A DNA stretch of 12,117 nucleotides from Candidatus Portnoybacteria bacterium CG10_big_fil_rev_8_21_14_0_10_36_7 (lineage in GTDB: Bacteria > Patescibacteriota > Minisyncoccia > Portnoybacterales > PFDW01). The notes under the pieces are model-generated. The model was not told the DNA's origin and searched no databases. It worked only from the letters and a program-made list of their open reading frames with translations. This document shows positions 6,799-12,117 of the stretch, piece after piece (the stretch's first letter is position 1; every line of letters starts with the position of its first letter). The stretch lies in NCBI GenBank assembly GCA_002793835.1, contig PFDW01000075.1:1085-13201 (forward strand), given 5' to 3'. The position numbers and the translations under genes were made by a program.

Positions 6799-8142
6799 TT
6801 ATAATCTTTCTTTTATACGAACTATATTAGTCAATAAATCAATTATAGAATTTAAACTTAAAATGACTGCAACCCATAACAGAATTTTATTTTTATACCA
6901 CTTTTTATCTTTTATTAAAAATGCCAAAAAATAAGCGCCAAATATTGCCATAAATGGGTAAATTGGATATCGATACCTTGATTCTACAAAAATAAAGATA
7001 ATACTCAGGGGCATTATTATCAACGCTGTCATTAATATGTTAATTGACAATCTACTGCTAATTAATTCTTTATTTTTAACGTAATGCCAAACGCCAGCAC
7101 TTCCTAAAATAAAAAGGACAATTGAATAAATAGACGATAAGACTAATGTTATAAAACGTGCCCAAGTAAATTGATACCCAATCCCTCCAGGATAAGGCCA
7201 CCAACCAGTTGGACGAATGAAGCTAAAATAAATGGATATTCTTTTCACTACAAGTTTCCCAAATTCAATGGGATGATGAGTAATAAATTGCCTTACATTT
7301 TTATTTACAATTTGCTTAACAACGGCTGGACTATTTTCTGACATGATTTTTGATAATTCTGGGAATGTATCGAGTTCCCCACTTGCCCCCTCATGGTTGC
7401 CCCACCATAAATCGATATCTCCAGCCAGAGAAAAAGGAATAAAAGTATGGTAAGTAGACCAATTACGTGCTATCCAAGGTGTAAAGAAAGCGCACCCTAT
7501 TAGAAAAAAAACTACTATATCAAATCTTCTCTTAACGATAATCATTACAACAGCATACAGAACGGTTAACAGTAAAAGAACCGGACGAGTTAAAACAGCA
7601 AAAGTTGTTATCAACGACATCCAAAGTAACCGATAAGTACTATTGCAATCCAAATATTTAAAGAACAGAAATATGGACGCCAACATCAAAAAAATCCCAA
7701 GAGTTTCTGACAAAACCATTGAACTAACCAACACTAAATCTGGTGATAATCCAACAAATAACGCAGCCAATAATCCAATTATTGGCTCCCATTTATCCTT
7801 AAACACTAATTGACTTATACGATAAGCAAAGAAAGCTGAGCCTGCCAGCAACAACGCCTGCAAAATCCAAATCAAAGCCACGGAATGCCCAAAAAGCAAA
7901 TAAGCCCCTGCTAAAAAGAATTCATAACCAGGTCCTACTAAATATATCGAGATATCTCTGTCAAAATCTAAATTTTTATCTACACGATATCCATCGCCTG
8001 TAATAAGATTCATTGCTACAGCATCATATCGTTTTGAATCAACCGCTGGTTTGTTTTTAAAATAAAAAGAGTACCCAATTGAAACGACAAAAGAAGAAAC
8101 TAACACAAAAATAAGAAATTTTTGATATTTGGCTAATATCAT
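6799..8142 (-). CDS. GT39/PMT_2-like polytopic glycosyltransferase
   Basis: This 447-residue protein has a membrane helix at about 8-27 followed by an outward loop, SKRYDAVAMNLITGDGYRVD (36-55). Asp40 is the candidate GT-C catalytic acid. SIYLVGPGYEFFLAGAYLLF (65-84), LSETLG (144-149), TRPVLLLL (185-192) and FTPWIARNW (220-228) follow the PMT_2 pattern. The late loop and helix ESRYRYPIYPFMAIFGAYF (387-405) are very typical of bacterial dolichyl-phosphate-mannose-transferase-like enzymes. Around ten helices are apparent. It would use the polyprenyl-phosphate sugar made by the neighbouring GT2, whose stop overlaps this ATG by 4 nt (ATGA). A 2-nt gap separates it from radical SAM 1. The acceptor is unknown. 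Confidence 0.9.
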   Translation of the reverse strand: MILAKYQKFLIFVLVSSFVVSIGYSFYFKNKPAVDSKRYDAVAMNLITGDGYRVDKNLDFDRDISIYLVGPGYEFFLAGAYLLFGHSVALIWILQALLLAGSAFFAYRISQLVFKDKWEPIIGLLAALFVGLSPDLVLVSSMVLSETLGIFLMLASIFLFFKYLDCNSTYRLLWMSLITTFAVLTRPVLLLLTVLYAVVMIIVKRRFDIVVFFLIGCAFFTPWIARNWSTYHTFIPFSLAGDIDLWWGNHEGASGELDTFPELSKIMSENSPAVVKQIVNKNVRQFITHHPIEFGKLVVKRISIYFSFIRPTGWWPYPGGIGYQFTWARFITLVLSSIYSIVLFILGSAGVWHYVKNKELISSRLSINILMTALIIMPLSIIFIFVESRYRYPIYPFMAIFGAYFLAFLIKDKKWYKNKILLWVAVILSLNSIIDLLTNIVRIKERL

Positions 8143-8855
8143 CGTAAAAAAATATTAAATCTTATAATATGCCAAAAAGCGGCTAACCCATCCTTCCAAC
8201 CAATTTTTTTACCTTCAGCATAGGTCCTCCCGCTATAAGAAATTCCCACTTCATATATCCTCCACTTCTTATGGCTTACACGAGCGGTCAACTCAGGTTC
8301 TATGCCAAACTTTTTTGATAATAATTTATTTTTAAAAGAATCGTATACTGGCTTCGAGAAAACCTTATAACCAGTTTCCATATCGGTTAAATTTAAATCT
8401 GTTAAAATATTAGAAAATAATGTTAGCAAACGATTACCGACCATATGCCAAAAAAGCAAAACTCTATGTGGCGCATGGCTCATAAATCGCGACCCAAATA
8501 CTACGTCGGCTCTCCCCTCAAGAATCGGCTTAATCAACAAATGGTATTCGCGAGGATCATATTCAAGATCCGCATCCTGAATGATTACAATATCCCCAGT
8601 TGCTTTAATAAAGCCAGTTTTTAATGCCGCTCCCTTGCCTTGAATGTGCTCTTCAATCACCTTCGCGTCTGAAAAAGCTGATGCCTTTGCCCTGGTATCG
8701 TCAGTGGAATTATTATCAATTACAATTATTTCCTTGACTAAATCACCCACATCCACTTCGCGAACCTTTTTGATAATACTTTCAATCGTTGCAGACTCAT
8801 TAAACGCTGGGATTAGTATAGTTAAGACTTTGAAATTTTTATTATTGCTAATCAT
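8139..8855 (-). CDS. GT2 glycosyltransferase, DPM1-like polyprenyl-phosphate sugar synthase
   Basis: The protein has 238 residues and is soluble, without the C-terminal helices of GtrB-type relatives, so it resembles short DPM1-like enzymes. Motifs in order are LTILIPAFNE (11-20), IVIDNNSTDDT (44-54), GKGAALKTGF (73-82), the metal/nucleotide-binding DADLEYDP (94-101), VVFGSRF (118-124), TDMETGYKVF (157-166), FGIEPELTA (183-191) and VGISYSGRTYAEGKKIGWKD (203-222). The family transfers mannose, glucose or a similar sugar from GDP or UDP to polyprenyl phosphate at the cytoplasmic face, which fits its place directly before a GT39-like gene. The start overlaps the upstream GT4 stop by 8 nt (ATGATTAG). 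Its stop is the only TGA among the complete genes here, in the ATGA overlap. Confidence 0.93.
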   Translation of the reverse strand: MISNNKNFKVLTILIPAFNESATIESIIKKVREVDVGDLVKEIIVIDNNSTDDTRAKASAFSDAKVIEEHIQGKGAALKTGFIKATGDIVIIQDADLEYDPREYHLLIKPILEGRADVVFGSRFMSHAPHRVLLFWHMVGNRLLTLFSNILTDLNLTDMETGYKVFSKPVYDSFKNKLLSKKFGIEPELTARVSHKKWRIYEVGISYSGRTYAEGKKIGWKDGLAAFWHIIRFNIFLR

Positions 8856-9993
8856 AATTTTTTATTGTTTTTTCTAGAGTTTCTTTGTAACTTTCTAAAA
8901 ATTCTTTTTCACCTAATACCTTGCTCTTAATACTAATTGCTCGCTCTTGTAACTGCTTCCCTAATTCTTTGTTGCTAATCGCGGTGTTCATCGCCTCAGT
9001 TAATTTTTTTTGATCACCGACAGGCACCACCAGCCCATTCTCCATGTTTATTAATATTTCCCCAACTATTCCAACATCGGTGGCAATGACTAATTGACCC
9101 ATCATCATAGCCTCAACTATCGTCATTGCATATCCTTCATAATTTGAAGATAAAATGAATGCATCAGCGCCTTTATAATAATCTGCCAGATTCTCTTTCC
9201 ACGACAGAAATACCACGTTGTCTTCCAATAACAATTTTTTCACTAGTGATTCTAACAATCCTTTTTCTAATCCTTCTCCAATAATTATTAAACCAACTCT
9301 CGGGCATTCTTTTACAATGGTAACCATTGATTCTATAGCGAGTGCTATGTTCTTTTCTTTAGAAAACCGCGATGCCATTAAAAAAATATGTTCGAATTGC
9401 GGGTACTTATCCTTAAGCCAATTGCTAGATCTGTCGCTAGACATTAATTTATCACTATCTATTAAAACTGGCAACTGAAAAATCCTGCTTGAGTCAATAT
9501 GCCATTTATTTATCAAGGACGATGCAATTCTACTTGAAACCACCCGTATACCATTGGCTCGTTTAACCAGCCACATAGCTATAAAATACCTCAACCTGTT
9601 ATGAAGTGACTCCTTCCTATAATACGGGCTTAGAATATCAGTATGGACTTGTAGCTGCAACGGTAAATGATGTCTCATTCTAACCCACCAGCCCAAAAGA
9701 CCTAGTTCAAATGAATCTTGAGTTGTTATAATATCAATCTTATTTTTATACAAAATTCTGCTCATTACGCGTAAAGCAGAAAAAAAATATGTTGCCTTTA
9801 CTAAAGAATTTATCGGATATACGAAAACATTGTTAGATAAAGATTGGTCCTTGTAAAACTGCTTATTATTTTTTACGTTGAAAACAACTATATGCCACGA
9901 ATCAACCATGCCACCACACGCAATCATCCTTTTCGAAACATCGCTACCCGAGTCAAACAATTTTCTATCCACACTGATAGTTAATATATTCAT
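8848..9993 (-). CDS. Glycosyltransferase family 4 (second copy)
   Basis: The 381-residue GT-B enzyme has MNILTISVDR and a short glycine-containing loop at the start. A donor-binding half then shows MASRFSKEKNIALAI (206-220), IIIGEG (236-241), VFLSWKENLADYYKGADAFI (261-280) and the E-x7-E pair Glu286/Glu294 in NYEGYAMTIVEAMMMGQLVI (284-303), followed by TDVGIVGEIL. HTDILSPYYRKES (117-129) resembles the acceptor/diphosphate-side motif of GT4 enzymes working on lipid-linked oligosaccharides. It is only distantly similar to the other GT4 here (878-1993), so it is not a recent duplicate. It starts 2 nt after the stop of the small membrane gene and overlaps the GT2 start by 8 nt. Donor and acceptor are unknown. 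Confidence 0.92.
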   Translation of the reverse strand: MNILTISVDRKLFDSGSDVSKRMIACGGMVDSWHIVVFNVKNNKQFYKDQSLSNNVFVYPINSLVKATYFFSALRVMSRILYKNKIDIITTQDSFELGLLGWWVRMRHHLPLQLQVHTDILSPYYRKESLHNRLRYFIAMWLVKRANGIRVVSSRIASSLINKWHIDSSRIFQLPVLIDSDKLMSSDRSSNWLKDKYPQFEHIFLMASRFSKEKNIALAIESMVTIVKECPRVGLIIIGEGLEKGLLESLVKKLLLEDNVVFLSWKENLADYYKGADAFILSSNYEGYAMTIVEAMMMGQLVIATDVGIVGEILINMENGLVVPVGDQKKLTEAMNTAISNKELGKQLQERAISIKSKVLGEKEFLESYKETLEKTIKNYD

Positions 9994-9995
9994 TT

Positions 9996-10328
9996 TTATT
10001 TTAACAATTTTTTATAAGCCGAAAAAGAATCATAATCGTTAATCTTTTGCCAATCGTTAATAGATATCAACTCTTTCGCTCTATCTTTATACATAACAAT
10101 AACTGCGGTATCATTATTATCTAAATTATTTATAAAATTTGATAAATAATCGTATTTCAACACTTCTTGATGAATATACCACTTTCCTTCATACCCAATT
10201 AATGGATCCAAAAAAACGTATTTTGATGAAGTGATTTTATCAATATCCGCATTAATTTCCACTGCATTTTTTTGCCATCGACAACTCAAAACGTCTCGCC
10301 GACAATAAGCATCATTAAAATTACCCAA
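9996..10328 (-). CDS. Small protein of unknown function, probably missing its N-terminal membrane helix (TTG start)
   Basis: The TTG at 10328 is the only standard start in this frame and gives 110 residues. The frame stays open upstream to 10394, and there it encodes a convincing membrane helix (VYFTAGLILFGLTIAF) with a basic lead-in (KNKYNS), so the real protein very probably begins earlier. The C-terminal part contains SSKYVFLDPLIGYEGKW (34-50) and DTAVIVMYKDRAKELIS (73-89), which read like beta-strand-helix segments of an outward-facing domain. It loosely recalls the soluble tail of GT39-like enzymes, but I do not recognise the family. Three cysteines are absent from the strands, and two sit near the start (CRRDVLSC). 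The gene ends 2 nt before the GT4 start. Base use matches its neighbours. Confidence 0.55.
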   Translation of the reverse strand: MGNFNDAYCRRDVLSCRWQKNAVEINADIDKITSSKYVFLDPLIGYEGKWYIHQEVLKYDYLSNFINNLDNNDTAVIVMYKDRAKELISINDWQKINDYDSFSAYKKLLK

Positions 10329-10398
10329 AAAGGCTATAGTTAAACCAAATAAAATTAAACCTGCCGTAAAGTATACACTATTATATTTATTTTTTCAA
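10329..10398 (-). other. Out-of-phase membrane-helix coding segment at an A6 tract (suspected frameshift)
   Basis: The frame of the downstream small gene continues through this stretch and encodes KNKYNS plus a hydrophobic helix, but it has no ATG, GTG or TTG before the in-frame TGA at 10397-10395. The upstream gene reads across the same bases in another phase. The phases meet at six A residues on the minus strand (10395-10390). Removing one A would end the upstream gene at Glu-Lys-stop and let a TTG at 10398 start the downstream gene with the helix (133 residues). Adding one A, or a -1 slip, would fuse both into one 246-residue frame. Either a sequence/assembly error, a real mutation or slippage-based expression would explain it. 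Confidence 0.6.
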
Positions 10399-10735
10399 CA
10401 CCAGCCACCTGGTCCTTATCAAAAATCATTTTAATTTTATCTTTCGAATCATTTCTCATTGATATTAATGGAGTATTATATACATAATCAAATATAAATT
10501 CTAACTTATTGCCATCATTAGATACTTCCCTCATCGCAAGGTCTGTCGCTGCCCAACCATAATTGACTTTGAAATATCTCAATGCTACCAAAGATTTATT
10601 TAATGTTTCTGGATTACTGTAAACCTGCCACAAATGATAAATTTTCACCCAATTACCATATGACAACAGAATGGTCAAAATAATAATTAATACCCAAAAA
10701 GATTTCTTTCCATCAAATTTATCTTTTTCCATCAT
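10355..10735 (-). CDS. Small single-helix membrane protein of unknown function
   Basis: The product has 126 residues: a charged basic N-terminus (MMEKDKFDGKK), one membrane helix (about 13-27), then a soluble part that should face outward. The soluble part includes YSNPETLNKSLVALRYFKVN (39-58), YGWAATDLAMREVSN (59-73) and strand-like KLEFIFDYVYN (77-87) and KIKMIFDKD (100-108). The order membrane helix, YxNP-like turn, YGWxxxxDLA is reminiscent of the last helix and outward tail of some GT39-like enzymes, but no family can be named. The last 11 residues (INIIVYTLRQV) may be an artefact, because they follow the A6 tract where the neighbouring frame suggests a base error. The gene starts after a 54-bp gap with a promoter-like sequence and has no Shine-Dalgarno motif. 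Confidence 0.6.
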   Translation of the reverse strand: MMEKDKFDGKKSFWVLIIILTILLSYGNWVKIYHLWQVYSNPETLNKSLVALRYFKVNYGWAATDLAMREVSNDGNKLEFIFDYVYNTPLISMRNDSKDKIKMIFDKDQVAGVEKINIIVYTLRQV

Positions 10736-10758
10736 ATAATTAATGTTTAAATAATTTT

Positions 10759-10787
10759 ACTATAACTTCTAGCACACTTCCAGCCAA
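10759..10787 (-). promoter_or_regulatory. Candidate sigma70-type promoter for the small-membrane-protein/glycosyltransferase operon
   Basis: In the 54-bp gap after radical SAM 2, the minus strand carries TTGGCT (10787-10782, four of six matches to TTGACA). Exactly 17 nt later comes TATAGT (10764-10759, five of six matches to TATAAT). Transcription would begin near 10752, leaving a leader of about 15-17 nt before the ATG at 10735. It is the only gap of this size inside the right-hand gene train. It may start a second transcript independent of radical SAM 2. Confidence 0.45.
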
Positions 10788-10789
10788 TA

Positions 10790-12117
10790 TTATTCTTTAA
10801 ATTTAGTAACATACTTTTGAGCTAAATAATACTCAAATGGCCAAACAAAAAATTTAAATTTCCACCGTAATTTGCAAAGCAGAATAAACCCTAGCTTAAT
10901 CATCTTGTTTGCTTTGATGGTTGAACCAAGTGCACTTTTGATAGGCATAGCCCCAAATCTAGCATAAGCCTCTAACGACTCAACTAAACTTGGATTTTTT
11001 AACCACGGGAATTGTCTTGGACTTAAATAATTTAACTGATCCTGCATGACCTTCGCCCATTCTTCAAGAGACTTTGGCTCCTGCCAACCAGACGCTAGAC
11101 AATCTTCATATAATTTCGAACCGGGATATGGCCTAAATGCTTGAGGCCCTAAAATTTGTATTTTAGGAGATAGCCTTACTAATACATCTATTAAGCTAAT
11201 TGTTTGGTTGATATCCTTTCTTACCTCACCAGGCAGCCCAACCATAAACGAATACTGTGGGATAATATTGTGCCTTATGCACTGAATTGATGAGTCAATA
11301 ATTTCCTGCCGTGATATACCTTTCTCCAATTTTTTGAGTATCCGATCCGACCCAGACTCAGCCCCGAATGACAAAAGATAGCATCCCGACTTTTTCATCT
11401 GAGTCATCATGCTATCGTCAACCATTCTTTTATTTAAATAATTTGCCCTGATCGTTGTTTCCCATTTAATATTTATATTCCTATCAATTATTCCCTTGAT
11501 AATCTGTTTGGCCCGTAGAATATTAACGAAAAAATTTTCATCCCAAAACCTGACAGGCTTGTCTTTAAAATATGGTTTTTTGGAAATAATTTCTAAGTCC
11601 TTTAAAACTTTTTCTGGTACCCTCCACCGCCACAGGTTTTGAGTTATTGCATTAACACAAAAAGTACATCTATGCGGACAACCCCTGCTTGTATACGTTG
11701 GCACAATTTCTAAATTATATAAAATCTCCTCTGGCATAATGTCCCAATTAGGAAGTGGCAAATCATCAAATTTTACAAATCCCCTGCGATTGGTTGCGAT
11801 GAATTTTCCATTTTTATCAACGAAAGCAATGCCTTTTATTTTATTTAAATCAGCTTCCTTATTTTCGCCTCTAAATTCTTTCACTAGCTCTAGCATTGTA
11901 GCTTCGCCTTCGTGCAAAACGGCAACGTCAACTAAATTATGGCTAGTTACCTGCTTAGAAAAAAAAGTCGGATGAAACCCCCCCCAAATAATTTTAATAT
12001 TTTGGTTAAAATCTTTGATAATTTTTGACAGTTCTAACGCAGATGCAATTTGCGAAGTCATAACAGATAGCCCAACGCAATCAACATCTGGTAAAACTTC
12101 AATAATCTTTTTTCTGT
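10790..12117 (-). CDS. B12-binding-domain radical SAM protein (radical SAM 2, N-terminus beyond right edge)
   Basis: The frame is open to the right edge. An internal Met at 12061 could be mistaken for the start, but the 18 codons before it read as the B12-type domain: CVGLSV continues into MTSQIASALELSK, aligning with IGISVMTGSQTRHSAIFSK of radical SAM 1. Numbering from that Met, WGGFHPTFF (26-34), HEGEATMLELV (50-60), the iron-sulfur motif SRGCPHRCTFC (Cys128, Cys132, Cys135), FWDENFF (172-178), GAESGSDRIL (233-242), MVGLPGEV (273-280) and FRPYPGSKLYEDC (309-321) give the same domain order. KFFVWPFEYYLAQKY (403-417) near the C-terminus matches the RFFAVPLDIY segment of radical SAM 1. It is clearly a paralogue but diverged, so the two may act on different positions or substrates. 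The specific reaction is unknown. Confidence 0.9.
   Translation of the reverse strand, partial: RKKIIEVLPDVDCVGLSVMTSQIASALELSKIIKDFNQNIKIIWGGFHPTFFSKQVTSHNLVDVAVLHEGEATMLELVKEFRGENKEADLNKIKGIAFVDKNGKFIATNRRGFVKFDDLPLPNWDIMPEEILYNLEIVPTYTSRGCPHRCTFCVNAITQNLWRWRVPEKVLKDLEIISKKPYFKDKPVRFWDENFFVNILRAKQIIKGIIDRNINIKWETTIRANYLNKRMVDDSMMTQMKKSGCYLLSFGAESGSDRILKKLEKGISRQEIIDSSIQCIRHNIIPQYSFMVGLPGEVRKDINQTISLIDVLVRLSPKIQILGPQAFRPYPGSKLYEDCLASGWQEPKSLEEWAKVMQDQLNYLSPRQFPWLKNPSLVESLEAYARFGAMPIKSALGSTIKANKMIKLGFILLCKLRWKFKFFVWPFEYYLAQKYVTKFKE

Noticed and set aside
8139..8142. Reassigned UGA (glycine code of some Patescibacteria)
   Set aside because: All genes read through with the standard code, and UGA serves as the GT2 stop in an ATGA overlap. 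Reading it as glycine would add only two codons before a TAG, so the test is weak, but nothing in the window calls for a changed code.
878..9993. The two GT4 genes as a recent duplication
   Set aside because: They share only the general family motifs. The acceptor-side domains and the sequence around E-x7-E differ throughout.
12059..12061. ATG as the start of radical SAM 2
   Set aside because: The frame stays open to the window edge, and the codons before this Met encode the end of a strand that aligns with radical SAM 1, so it is an internal methionine.
1..12117. tRNA, rRNA, CRISPR array, insertion sequence or prophage
   Set aside because: Nearly all the sequence is covered by convincing coding frames. 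The four gaps (3453-3472, 3845-3885, 5296-5338, 10736-10789) are too short and hold only promoter- or terminator-like elements.

Overview
The window is AT-rich, densely packed bacterial DNA that is almost entirely an envelope-glycan (glycosylation) locus. It holds three GT39/PMT_2-like membrane glycosyltransferases (one cut by the left edge), two family-4 and one family-2 glycosyltransferase, two cobalamin-binding-type radical SAM proteins (one cut by the right edge), a SAM-dependent methyltransferase, a small EamA/ArnE-like membrane protein, and an FAD-dependent oxidoreductase of the UDP-galactopyranose-mutase/HemY-like type. Two short single-helix membrane proteins of unknown function complete the set. 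I found no tRNA, rRNA, transposase, CRISPR array or phage gene. The lineage cannot be fixed from the window. Low GC, very short or negative intergenic gaps, the near absence of Shine-Dalgarno motifs and the GT-C/radical-SAM gene mix would fit a Patescibacteria (CPR)-type genome, but this is inference.

Layout. The right part (12117 down to 5339, minus strand) is one gene train: radical SAM 2 (partial), a 54-bp gap with a plausible sigma70-type promoter, two small membrane genes, GT4, GT2 (DPM1-like), GT39-like, radical SAM 1. After the promoter the junctions are 2-nt gaps or 4-8-nt overlaps, except at the small-gene pair, where an out-of-phase membrane helix points to a one-base problem in an A6 tract. 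The middle (3473-5295, plus strand) is a two-gene island: the small flippase-like protein and the FAD oxidoreductase, ending in a terminator shared with the convergent right-hand train. The left part (3452 down to 1, minus strand) starts divergently from that island and carries GT39-like, GT4, methyltransferase and the N-terminus of another GT39-like protein, again with gaps of 0-1 nt or an 8-nt overlap.

How it may work together (inference). The DPM1-like GT2 would charge a polyprenyl phosphate with a sugar, the ArnE-like protein could move that lipid-linked sugar across the membrane, and the GT39-like enzymes would transfer it on the outer face. The GT4 enzymes would extend a glycan on the cytoplasmic side, the FAD enzyme resembles sugar mutases or related flavoenzymes found in such loci, and the methyltransferase and two B12-type radical SAM proteins would modify the glycan or its lipid carrier.

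The two sequence anomalies most worth checking are a three-residue in-frame loss inside the FAD-binding glycine motif of the oxidoreductase (around 3919-3942) and the A6-tract gene junction at 10390-10395.
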